Source: a bacterium UBA2219
Lineage (GTDB): Bacteria > Desulfobacterota > Deferrimicrobia > Deferrimicrobiales > Deferrimicrobiaceae
Assembly: GCA_002327765.1 (NCBI GenBank)
Contig: DCUH01000058.1
Coordinates: forward strand, 32,896 to 48,934
Direction: 5' to 3'
DNA length: 16,039 bases
The notes under the pieces are model-generated. The model was not told the origin of the DNA. It saw only the letters and a program-made list of their open reading frames with translations, and did no database searches. Below are positions 1-7,024 of the stretch, piece after piece (position 1 is the stretch's first letter; each line of letters begins with the position of its first letter). The position numbers and the translations under genes were made by a program.

Positions 1-374
1 AGGAAATACCCCAGCCACCGCAGGAACGCCTTCTTGTATCCGAGCGGCGTCCCGTCCTCGTTGATCACCTTGATCCGCAGCGCCATCTTGCCGAAGGTCT
101 GGCCGCAGCTCCCGTGCAGGAAGACGTAATAGAAGATGGGGAAGGTGAGGAAGAAGGCCGCCCGCAGCAGGTTGGCGAGCGAGAGCCCCTCCGCGACGTC
201 GCCTTCCTCTATGCCGCTGCCGGTCCACAGCCCCGCCTCGCTGCCGAACCGGTCCGCAAGGTATATCAGGTTGAAGGCCGCGATGATCAGGACCAGGTCG
301 ATGACCCGGGCCGCGGCGCGCGACCAGAATCCCGCGTACGGGGACGGTTCCCCGTTGTTCCGTTCCGTTTCCAT
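1..374 (-). CDS. RDD-family membrane protein (3' end cut by window)
   Basis: The first 124 residues are visible; the rest lies beyond position 1. The start ATG is 5 nt downstream of the rsmE stop, so it is probably translated by coupling, as no strong ribosome site is seen. A short polar N-terminus leads to the RDD signature (FWSRAAARVIDL, residues 17-28) and a first membrane helix (about 24-40). An acidic/glycine-rich loop follows, then a second helix (about 69-87) and the conserved stretch GQTFGKMALRIKVIN (91-105), which is diagnostic of RDD proteins. The family is an inner-membrane protein group of poorly known function; some members have been linked to ion exchange, which cannot be assigned here. 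It is the last visible gene of the leftward prmA-rsmE cluster. The family call is firm; the role is unknown. Confidence 0.88.
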   Translation of the reverse strand, partial: METERNNGEPSPYAGFWSRAAARVIDLVLIIAAFNLIYLADRFGSEAGLWTGSGIEEGDVAEGLSLANLLRAAFFLTFPIFYYVFLHGSCGQTFGKMALRIKVINEDGTPLGYKKAFLRWLGYF

Positions 375-379
375 CTCGA

Positions 380-1123
380 TCAGGTCGACTCCCCCCCGAA
401 ATGGTACATCACCATCGAAAGAACTGCGAGTGCCGCCGTTTCCACGCGCAGGATGCGGTTTCCCAGCCCCGCGCAGCGGCACCCCGCCGCCACGGCCTCC
501 CGGACCTCGTCGGGCGAGAAGCCGCCTTCGGGCCCCACCACCAGCGCGATCTCCTTCACGCGGGGCATCCCGGCAAGGACCCCTTTCAGGGAAAAGCTCC
601 TCTCTCCCTCGTAGAACAGGATCGCGGCTTCGTGCTTCGACGCGAGAAGCAGCGCCTCGCTGAACGGGGCGATCCCCGACACTTCCGGGACCCTGCCGGA
701 CCCGCACTGCTTGGCCGCCGCCAGGGCCACGCGCTCCCAGCGCAGGAGCCGCTTCTTCGCGTCCGCGGCGTCGACGCGGGGGATCGTGCGCGACGACCGG
801 AACGGGACGACCCGCGAAACGCCCAGCTCGGTCGCCTTCTCGAGGATGAAGTCCATCTTGTCCGCTTTCGGAAGGCCCACGAGGAGCGTGACGGAGACGG
901 GGGGAGGCGGCTCCGGGGGATAAGTCTCGAGGACCTCCGCCCGCAGGGACCGGGAGGTCGCCTCGAGGATGCGCATCCTGTACCGGGTTCCTTCCTCGTC
1001 GAACGCGTGAAAGCTGTCGCCGACGGAAAGGCGCAGCGACCGGAGCATGTGCCCCGCCTCGGTCCCGGACAGGACGGCGGTGTCGCCGGAGACGTTCTTT
1101 TTCTGGACGAGGAAGGTGGGCAT
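380..1123 (-). CDS. rsmE: 16S rRNA m3U1498 methyltransferase RsmE
   Basis: RsmE methylates N3 of U1498 in 16S rRNA of the 30S subunit using SAM; it is a SPOUT-fold (trefoil knot) enzyme. The 247-aa product has the family length. A PUA-like N-terminal part (about 1-70) is followed by the SPOUT domain with the hallmarks GLPKADKMDFILEKATELG (83-101), RWERVALAAAKQCGSGRVP (128-146), the SAM-site loop VVGPEGGFS (195-203) and the knot strand LGNRILRVETAAL (220-232). The ATG at 1123 is chosen because MPTFLV begins the conserved N-terminus; a longer in-frame reading would run into prmA. Its start is 17 nt after the prmA stop and its stop is 5 nt before the RDD gene, so the three are very likely cotranscribed. 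The ribosome site is weak (GGGAA). Confidence 0.96.
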   Translation of the reverse strand: MPTFLVQKKNVSGDTAVLSGTEAGHMLRSLRLSVGDSFHAFDEEGTRYRMRILEATSRSLRAEVLETYPPEPPPPVSVTLLVGLPKADKMDFILEKATELGVSRVVPFRSSRTIPRVDAADAKKRLLRWERVALAAAKQCGSGRVPEVSGIAPFSEALLLASKHEAAILFYEGERSFSLKGVLAGMPRVKEIALVVGPEGGFSPDEVREAVAAGCRCAGLGNRILRVETAALAVLSMVMYHFGGEST

Positions 1124-1140
1124 CGCCGGTTCCCGCGGGG

Positions 1141-2067
1141 TCAGGCCCCCCTGCGGAGCAGCAGAGCGGACCATTCGCCGTCGGTCGCCTCCTCGACGAG
1201 GGACGCTCCGTTCGTTGCGAATTCCTCCGCGACCCAGCCGCTCTTCTCCGTCAGGATCCCGGAAAGGATCATGGACCCTCCCGGCGCGCACCGGGCGACG
1301 AGGGGGGCGGAGAGATCGACGAGGATCTCGGCGATCAGGTTGCCGATCACGAGGTCGAATTCCCCCCCGATGCCAGCAAGGATCGTTCCCTCCGCCCGGA
1401 AGGCGGTCCCGACGCCGTTCATCTCCGCGTTCCTCGCCGCCACCTCAACCGCGACCGGATCGGTGTCGACGCCGAGTACCCGCTCCGCGCCCAGCAGCGC
1501 CGCAGCGATGCCCAGGATCCCGGTGCCCGTGCCGATGTCGAGCACCGTGCGGGGAGATGCGGGGCCGCGGTCGAAGGCGTCCTCGACGAAGCTGAGGCAC
1601 ATCCGGGTGGTTTCGTGCGTGCCGGTCCCGAACGCCTGCCCCGGGTCGATCGTCAGCACGACCTCCTCCCCGTCCCCGGGGTATTCTTCCCAGGAGGGCT
1701 TGACGACGAGACGGCGGCCGATCTTCCGGGCCCGGAAATGCTCCTTCCACTTCTCCGCCCACCCCGAGTCGGTGATCTCGGTGGCGCTGTCGAACGATTC
1801 GGGCCCGGCGCCGAACGACTCCGCGAGCACAGGAAGGAATTCGAGGAATGCCCGCTTCAGTTCCCAGAGGTCGGTGTCCCACGGGAAATAGGCGGTCAGC
1901 CGGGTGACGGCGGGCGGGGGTGGGATCGGGTCGGCGGGATCGCCGGCGGCGCCGAGCAGCTGCTCATCGTAGGCCATCCCGAGGGAGCCGCGGGCCATGA
2001 GGAATTGCGTGACCGCGTCGATCGTCTCCCGGCGAACCTCCACGGTAAAAGATTTCCAGCGGGTCAT
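1141..2067 (-). CDS. prmA: Ribosomal protein L11 methyltransferase PrmA
   Basis: PrmA uses SAM to trimethylate lysines and the N-terminus of ribosomal protein L11 in the cytosol. The 308-aa product has an N-terminal substrate-recognition domain (about 1-100) and a class I methyltransferase domain. Motifs seen are the PrmA signature DPGQAFGTGTHETT (141-154), SAM motif I VLDIGTGTGILGIAA (175-189), the acidic end of strand 2 (VDTDP, 200-204) and the NLIAEIL motif (243-249) in the NPPY-like position. The start at 2067 is supported by a strong ribosome site (GGAAGGGAG) a few bases upstream and by the typical opening (TRWKSFTVEV). It is the first gene of the leftward prmA-rsmE-RDD cluster and diverges from the M20 peptidase gene across 139 bp. 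Length is close to that of E. coli PrmA (about 293 aa). Confidence 0.97.
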   Translation of the reverse strand: MTRWKSFTVEVRRETIDAVTQFLMARGSLGMAYDEQLLGAAGDPADPIPPPPAVTRLTAYFPWDTDLWELKRAFLEFLPVLAESFGAGPESFDSATEITDSGWAEKWKEHFRARKIGRRLVVKPSWEEYPGDGEEVVLTIDPGQAFGTGTHETTRMCLSFVEDAFDRGPASPRTVLDIGTGTGILGIAAALLGAERVLGVDTDPVAVEVAARNAEMNGVGTAFRAEGTILAGIGGEFDLVIGNLIAEILVDLSAPLVARCAPGGSMILSGILTEKSGWVAEEFATNGASLVEEATDGEWSALLLRRGA

Positions 2068-2157
2068 CCGTCTCCCTTCCGTCCTTTGCCTGCCATGAAG
2101 CGATTGCGGTTGCCTGGGCTGGAGCGCGCCCCGCCGGGGCGGCACGCCGGGTCTTCC

Positions 2158-2206
2158 ATGTATAATAAAATAATATCCTGCATCGGTTTAAGGACCAAAA
2201 GGAAAA
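2158..2206. promoter_or_regulatory. AT-rich divergent promoter region (prmA / M20 peptidase)
   Basis: This is an isolated AT-rich island in very GC-rich DNA between two divergent genes. Rightward, a perfect -10 box TATAAT lies at 2161-2166, but no good -35 sits 16-18 bp upstream. Leftward, TATTAT (plus-strand 2170-2175) has a weak -35 TTGGTC (2193-2198) at 17 bp spacing. The two -10 boxes almost touch, so polymerases on the two strands would compete. A short GC hairpin (GCCCC-GCC-GGGGC, 2128-2140) lies in the prmA leader. Start sites are inferred only. Confidence 0.45.
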
Positions 2207-3400
2207 ATGGACCCGGGACGAAAAACCGTTCTCGCTGCCGCCGCCCGCCTAAGGCCCAAAGCCGTCGACCTGCTTCGGGAAATCACTTCCTACGCTGAGC
2301 TTTCGCTGAAAGAAACCCGCACCTGCTCCGCGCTTTCCTCCTTCCTCGAGGAAGAGGGGTTCCGCGTCACGCGGGGGGTGGCCGGGATGGATACCGCCTT
2401 TTGCGCGGAGTTCTCTTTCGGAAGGGGGCGGCCGGCGGTGGCGTTCCTCTGCGAGATGGACGCGCTGCCCGGCCTGGGGCACGCCTGCGGGCACAACATC
2501 GTCGGGGTCGCGTCGGCGTGCGCGGCCGCGGCCCTGGCACGGAGCGGGAAGGGAAGGTTCCGGTCGGGGAAGGTGGTCGCTTTCGGGACCCCCGCCGAGG
2601 AGACGGGCTACGGCAAGGCCCGGATGGCGGAGGAGGGGGTTTTCCGGGGGATCGACGCCGCGATGATGGTCCACCCGTCCTCCCAGCGGCACGTGGAGAA
2701 GGGGTATCTCGCATTGCACCGGATGCGCTTCACGTACCACGGCAGGGCGGCGCACGCCGCCGCGTATCCGGAGCACGGGATCAACGCCCTCGACGGCGTC
2801 CTGCTCCTTTTCAACGCCGTCTCCGCCCTGCGGCAGCAGCTTCCCGACACGGTGCGCGTCCACGGGATCGTCACGGAAGGGGGGGTGGCCCCCAACATCA
2901 TCCCGGACCGGGCGCAGGCCTACTTCTACGTGCGGGGGGAAGAGGAAGACGAGATGCGCGAAGCGGTCGCCCGCGTGAAGGCGTGCGCCGAAGGGGCGGC
3001 GACGGCCAGCCGCTGCCGCCTGTCGATCGAGGAGGGGCCGTACACCCTCTCCCCGATGAAGATCAACCCCGTCCTGGCGGCCGCCTACCGCCGTGCGCTC
3101 GGGCTGCTGAAGCTTCCGGAGAGCGGCGCCCCCCCGAACCGGAACCGCGGCTCCTCCGACATCGGGAACGTCTCCCGCGTCGTCCCGACGCTCCAGCCGA
3201 ACGTGCCCATCGTCTCCGGGAAGCGGGTGGAGATCCACACCCGCCGTTTCGCGGAGGCGACGCTGGCCGCGTCGGGCATCGAGGGGATGATGGAGGGGAT
3301 CCGCGCCCTCGCGCTCACCGGGTACGAACTGTTCGCCGACCCGTCGCTGGTGAAGGAAGCCTGGCGGGTGTTCAGGAAATCAGAACCGGGACGTAGATGA
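2207..3400 (+). CDS. M20D-type metallopeptidase/amidohydrolase (PM20D2/AbgB-like)
   Basis: The 397-aa protein belongs to the M20D group of dinuclear metal hydrolases, which cleave N-acyl amino acids, p-aminobenzoyl-glutamate or small dipeptides. Seen: the metal-site motif CEMDALPGLGHACGHN (82-97), with D85 and the H-x-C-G-H ligands; the catalytic/metal Glu pair in TPAEETGYGK (128-137); a His-Pro at 156-157; the dimerisation (lid) domain starting at YHGRAAHAAAYP (177-188); PNIIPDRAQAYFYVR; and the SSDIGNVS motif near the C-terminus. No signal peptide is seen, so it should be cytosolic. The exact substrate cannot be read from sequence; PM20D2 and AbgB are the closest known types. The start ATG has AAGG-type ribosome sites just upstream. 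Its last five codons and stop lie inside an inverted repeat (see repeat 3384-3590). It converges on mutS2 and appears monocistronic. Confidence 0.88.
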   Translation: MDPGRKTVLAAAARLRPKAVDLLREITSYAELSLKETRTCSALSSFLEEEGFRVTRGVAGMDTAFCAEFSFGRGRPAVAFLCEMDALPGLGHACGHNIVGVASACAAAALARSGKGRFRSGKVVAFGTPAEETGYGKARMAEEGVFRGIDAAMMVHPSSQRHVEKGYLALHRMRFTYHGRAAHAAAYPEHGINALDGVLLLFNAVSALRQQLPDTVRVHGIVTEGGVAPNIIPDRAQAYFYVRGEEEDEMREAVARVKACAEGAATASRCRLSIEEGPYTLSPMKINPVLAAAYRRALGLLKLPESGAPPNRNRGSSDIGNVSRVVPTLQPNVPIVSGKRVEIHTRRFAEATLAASGIEGMMEGIRALALTGYELFADPSLVKEAWRVFRKSEPGRR

Positions 3401-3590
3401 GTTCTCCCGCAGTTTGGGGACAGAGTTAAATCAAGAACAAAGCCGGACCACAGAACGGGGACGTAGATGAGAAGTCCTGCATATCAGGCAATCAGGCTGC
3501 CAGGCTTTTGGACTTCTCATCTACGTCCCCGTTCTGCGGTCCGTCCATCTCTGTCCCGGATTTGATGGAGAACTCATCTACGTCCCGGTT
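3384..3590. repeat. Nested inverted repeats (REP/REPIN-like) between convergent genes
   Basis: Two pairs of arms and a smaller internal pair are nested around a 32-nt centre. The outer arms, 3384-3407 and 3567-3590, match perfectly over 24 nt. The inner arms, 3444-3477 and 3510-3543, match over 33 of 34 positions, including 27 uninterrupted. Between them GGGACAGAG (3417-3425) pairs with CTCTGTCCC (3549-3557). Outer and inner arms share the core GGGACGTAGATGAG, so the element looks like four copies of one short repeat arranged as two inverted pairs. The central loop (3478-3509) contains small direct repeats of ATCAGGC. Such solo palindromes resemble REP/REPIN elements mobilised in trans by REP-associated (Y1, IS200-like) transposases; no such gene is present here. 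With M20 and mutS2 transcripts converging, it may also act as a transcript end, though no T-tract is seen. Confidence 0.85.
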
Positions 3591-3615
3591 TTGCGGTTTT
3601 GCGGTCCCGGTTCTC

Positions 3616-6018
3616 CTAAAACACCACGATCGTCACGCCGTCGCCGCCCTGCTCGCGGGGGGCGGGCATGGAGCGCTTCACATACGGGGACTGCGCGAGG
3701 TGGCGGCGGATCGCGGCCTTCAGCGCGCCCGTCCCGTGACCGTGGATGATGAAGGCGTGCGGGGCCTGGGCCAGTGCGTGCCGGTCGAGGAAGGCGTCCA
3801 CCTCGGGGACCGCCTCGTCGACGTACATCCCGCGCAGGTCGAGGGTGTTCTCCGGCGTCTGCAGGTAGACGGCGGCCGCCGACGGCTCCACGTGCCGGGA
3901 GCCCGCTTCCCTGCGGCGGTCGCGCGTCCCGCCCGCCTCCGGGAAGATCCGCACCTGATCGCGCGGGACGCGGGCCTTCATCCCCCCCGCGACGACCTCG
4001 ACCTCGCGGTCCTCCGGCTGCGATACCGCGGCGACTTCCGCTTCCCGGGACAGCGACTGGACGAACACCTTCCGCCCGGGGAGGAGCACGGCGCCCTGGG
4101 GCGGCGGCGCGGTGCGGCTCATCATCGCCCGCACGGCCGGGTCCTCCTCCGCGGCGCGCGCCTTCTCCTTCCACTCTTTCAGCACCGTCGTCGCCTTCCG
4201 CACCGTGTCGATGCGGCGGTCCTTGCGCATCTCCTCCATGATCCGGGAGAGCTCGCCCTCCGCCCTGCGCAGCTCCTCCCGCATCTTTTGCCGCGCCTGC
4301 GACACCACGCGCGACTCCTCGGCCCGGAGCTTCTCCCGTTCCGCCTCCAGCTTCCGCCGGATCTCCTCGGCCTCCCGGGTCCGCGCCGCCATCGACGTGG
4401 TCTCCGCGCGCAGCCGCTCCCGCTCCCCCTCCAGCCGGTCGATCACCTCGGTCAGGTTCGGCCCCGGTCCGGAGAGGTAGCCGGCCGCCCGCGTCAGGAC
4501 CTCCTCAGGGAAGCCCAGCCCCCGCGCGATCTCCATCCCCATGGACCGCCCCGGCACGCCCAGCGTCAGCCGGTACGTCGGGCGCAAGTGGTCTCCGTCG
4601 AAGGCCATCGACCCGTTCTCGAACCGCTTGTCGGCGAAGGCCAGCCCTTTGAGCTCCTCGAAATGGGTCGTCGCGATAACCCGCACCTCGCGGTCGGCCA
4701 GCGTCTCCAGGAAGGAGCGCGCGATCGCGGCGCCCTCCCGCGGGTCGGTCCCCGAGACGACCTCGTCCAGGAGAACCAGCGATCCCCGGTCCGCCCCCTG
4801 GAGGATGTCGTTCAGCCGCCGGATGTGCGCGGAGTAGGTGGAGAGGTCCCCCTCGACGCTCTGCTCGTCCCCGACGGCGACGAACAGGTTGTGGAAAGTG
4901 GAAACCGTCGAGTCGGGCGAGGCGGGGACCGACAGCCCCGCCATCGCCATCAGGGTCAGGATCCCCAGCGTTTTCAGGGCGACGGTCTTCCCCCCTGCGT
5001 TGGGGCCGGTGAGGATGAGGCACAGGTACGGGCGCCCCACCGCGAGGTCGTTCGGGACCACCGGACGCCCGCTCAGGACCAGTAGGGGGTGCCGCGCGGA
5101 GCGCAAGGCCACCTCTCCCGACGCGTTCACGGTCGGCTCGCTCGCCGACAGCTCGTCGGCCAGCAGGCAGCGGGCCTGGATGAAGTCGATCCGGGCGAGG
5201 CGGCTTAAAGAGAGCAGCAGCTCCGGGGCGCGGCGCGCCACGTGCGCGGAGATCTCCGCCAGGATCCGCGCGACCTCCCGCTCCACCTCGAGCTCAGCCA
5301 TCCGGACTTCGTTGTTCTGCGCGACCAGCTCCTCCGGCTCGAAGAAGACCGTCTGCCCGCTCTGCGAGGTGTCGTGCACGATCCCGTTGAACATCGCCTT
5401 CGACGCGGCCTTGAAGGGGATCACCAGCCGCCCCGAGCGGACGGTGGCGTATGTCTCCTGGACGTGGCGGGAGTACCTCGACGACGTGACGATGCGTTCC
5501 GCGGTCTCCTGAAGGCGCGCGCGGACGTTCGCGAGCTGCCGGCGCAGCGATCCCAACGCGTCCGACGCCCGGTCGGGGACGTTCCCGGCGGAGTCGATCC
5601 GGAACTCGATCTCCTCCGCGACGTCGCGCAGCGGCGGGATCTCGCGGGCGTGGTGCGACAGGCGGGGGTAGTTCCCCCGGCGGTCCTCGAAGAACTTGCG
5701 GATCCGCTCCCCGGCGCGCGCGGTCTGGCCGACCAGGAGGAGCTCCTGGGGCGAAAGCGAAGCCCCTTTGGACGCCTTCTCCACCTCCTCCGCGATCTCC
5801 TTCACGCCTTCCAGCGGCAGCGCCCCGTCCTGCAGAAGCATCCTGCGCCCGTCCCGGTTCTCCTCGAGGGAGGTCCGGACGGCTTCCAGGTCGGTCCCGG
5901 GCATGAGCGCCGCGCACAGGGCGCGCCCCGGGCCGGACGATGCGTGGCCGGAAAGCCGCGCGACGATCTTTCCCCATTCCAGGGCCGAGAGGGCGGCCTC
6001 CCAGGAGGAACCGTTCAA
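3616..6018 (-). CDS. mutS2: MutS2-family ATPase/endonuclease with C-terminal Smr domain
   Basis: MutS2 is a dimeric ABC-type ATPase acting on branched DNA or, in some bacteria, on collided ribosomes; it is not the mismatch-recognising MutS. The 800-aa length fits (about 785 in Bacillus). A MutS-like core/clamp comes first (about 1-300). The ATPase follows with Walker A GPNAGGKT (338-345), signature DLSTYSAH (391-398), Walker B LVLLDEVVSGTDP (414-426) and THFEELK (451-457). A long charged coiled coil (about 505-625) leads to a KOW-like linker and the Smr nuclease domain (about 723-800) with LDLRG (726-730) and HGHGTGAL (759-766). The start is TTG at 6018; AAAGGA lies about 12 nt upstream, rather far, but the residues after it align with the usual N-terminus. 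Walker B reads DEVVSGTDP where DELGxGTDP is commoner. Confidence 0.96.
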   Translation of the reverse strand: MNGSSWEAALSALEWGKIVARLSGHASSGPGRALCAALMPGTDLEAVRTSLEENRDGRRMLLQDGALPLEGVKEIAEEVEKASKGASLSPQELLLVGQTARAGERIRKFFEDRRGNYPRLSHHAREIPPLRDVAEEIEFRIDSAGNVPDRASDALGSLRRQLANVRARLQETAERIVTSSRYSRHVQETYATVRSGRLVIPFKAASKAMFNGIVHDTSQSGQTVFFEPEELVAQNNEVRMAELEVEREVARILAEISAHVARRAPELLLSLSRLARIDFIQARCLLADELSASEPTVNASGEVALRSARHPLLVLSGRPVVPNDLAVGRPYLCLILTGPNAGGKTVALKTLGILTLMAMAGLSVPASPDSTVSTFHNLFVAVGDEQSVEGDLSTYSAHIRRLNDILQGADRGSLVLLDEVVSGTDPREGAAIARSFLETLADREVRVIATTHFEELKGLAFADKRFENGSMAFDGDHLRPTYRLTLGVPGRSMGMEIARGLGFPEEVLTRAAGYLSGPGPNLTEVIDRLEGERERLRAETTSMAARTREAEEIRRKLEAEREKLRAEESRVVSQARQKMREELRRAEGELSRIMEEMRKDRRIDTVRKATTVLKEWKEKARAAEEDPAVRAMMSRTAPPPQGAVLLPGRKVFVQSLSREAEVAAVSQPEDREVEVVAGGMKARVPRDQVRIFPEAGGTRDRRREAGSRHVEPSAAAVYLQTPENTLDLRGMYVDEAVPEVDAFLDRHALAQAPHAFIIHGHGTGALKAAIRRHLAQSPYVKRSMPAPREQGGDGVTIVVF

Positions 6019-6062
6019 CGTCTTCTTCGTCCTTTCTTCGTCCCGCGCGGGGACGGGGGACC

Positions 6063-6099
6063 ATTATAGCGGATCGTGGTAGCATGGATCGCGATCCGC
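6063..6099. promoter_or_regulatory. mutS2 -10 box and palindromic operator-like site (mutS2/ldcA)
   Basis: The 91-bp divergent gap holds a perfect leftward -10 box (TATAAT on the minus strand, plus-strand 6063-6068) that would serve mutS2. No recognisable -35 exists. In its place lies an inverted repeat, GCGGATCG (6069-6076) with CGATCCGC (6092-6099), and within this a perfect 12-bp palindrome GGATCGCGATCC (6086-6097), just upstream of the ldcA ribosome site. The layout fits an operator or an activator site; no regulator can be named. Confidence 0.4.
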
Positions 6100-6109
6100 G
6101 GGAGGAGCC

Positions 6110-7024
6110 ATGAACAAGCCGCTTCCGTTGCGAAAAGGGGATGTGATCGCCGTCTACGCCCCCGCCGGGCCGGTGGACGAGGCCCGGCTGCTCCGGGGAA
6201 TGGCGCGGCTGTCCGCCGCCGGGTACATCCCTGAGGTCGCCGACGGTGTGCTCGCCGCGGACGGGTACCTCGCCGGTGACGACGCGCACCGCACGCGCCA
6301 GCTCGAATGGGCGCTCTCGCTGCCCGAGGCGCGGGCCGCGATGGCCGCTCGGGGCGGCTACGGGACGACGCGCCTGCTCCCGATGGTCGACTGGAGGAAG
6401 GCGACGCGGCGGCCGAAGCTGCTGGTGGGCTACAGCGACCTGACCGCGGTACTCGCCTACGCCTCGACGCGACTGAACATCCCCTGCATCCACGGCCCGA
6501 TGACGGCGGCGGACCTCGCCCTGCGGTTCGACGCGGAGGCGCTCGACGCCTTCGCGCGGCTGGCGGGGGGCAAGGTGTCCCCGCGCGAGCCGTGGGGGGA
6601 GCCGATGGAGCGTCTGCGGGGAGGGGGCGCGGAAGGCATCCTGACCGGCGGCTGCCTTTCCGTTCTCACCGCGCTCCTCTCGACCCCGTACGAGCCCGAC
6701 TTCCGGGGGACGCTCCTGTTCCTCGAGGACGTGCAGGAGCCCGCGTACCGGCTCGACCGGATGCTGACGCAGTGGATCCAGACCGGGAAATGGTCGAAGG
6801 CCGCCGGGATCCTCGTCGGGAGGATCGCGCCGGCGAAGGGCGACACGGCCGAAGATCTCCGCCGGGTTTTCTTCGACGCCGGGAAGCGCCTGGCGGTCCC
6901 CGTCTGGTTCGGGTTCCCCGCGGGGCACGACGGCCGCAACGTCGCCCTCCCGTTCGGCGTCCGGGCCCGGGTCGACGCGAAAGGGCGGCTCAAGCTGCTC
7001 GAGCCGCCGGTGGGGGAAGGGTGA
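6110..7024 (+). CDS. ldcA: Murein tetrapeptide LD-carboxypeptidase (S66 family)
   Basis: LdcA removes the terminal D-Ala from cytosolic murein tetrapeptide, giving the tripeptide that can be reused in wall synthesis. The 304-aa product has family length and no signal peptide, as expected for a cytosolic enzyme. Opening motif: GDVIAVYAPAGPVD (10-23). The S66 catalytic triad is visible: nucleophile S109 in LVGYSDLTA, the Glu in LFLEDVQEPAYRLDRML (E206 or E210) and H273 in GFPAGHDGRN. The oxyanion-side motif RGGYGTTRLLP (81-91) is also present. The ATG is preceded by a good GGAGGA ribosome site. It is first in a three-gene operon; its TGA overlaps the GTG of the next gene by 4 nt, implying translational coupling with the hydrolase and Mpl. 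Mpl consumes the tripeptide LdcA makes, which strengthens the call. Confidence 0.94.
   Translation: MNKPLPLRKGDVIAVYAPAGPVDEARLLRGMARLSAAGYIPEVADGVLAADGYLAGDDAHRTRQLEWALSLPEARAAMAARGGYGTTRLLPMVDWRKATRRPKLLVGYSDLTAVLAYASTRLNIPCIHGPMTAADLALRFDAEALDAFARLAGGKVSPREPWGEPMERLRGGGAEGILTGGCLSVLTALLSTPYEPDFRGTLLFLEDVQEPAYRLDRMLTQWIQTGKWSKAAGILVGRIAPAKGDTAEDLRRVFFDAGKRLAVPVWFGFPAGHDGRNVALPFGVRARVDAKGRLKLLEPPVGEG

Noticed and set aside
2249..3238. Long minus-strand frame opposite the M20 peptidase
   Set aside because: It is a high-GC shadow of a gene with clear family motifs on the plus strand; its translation is Arg/Gly/Pro-rich with no domain.
5294..6928. Long minus-strand frame spanning the mutS2 start and ldcA
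   Set aside because: It overlaps two well-supported genes in other frames and has no recognisable domain.
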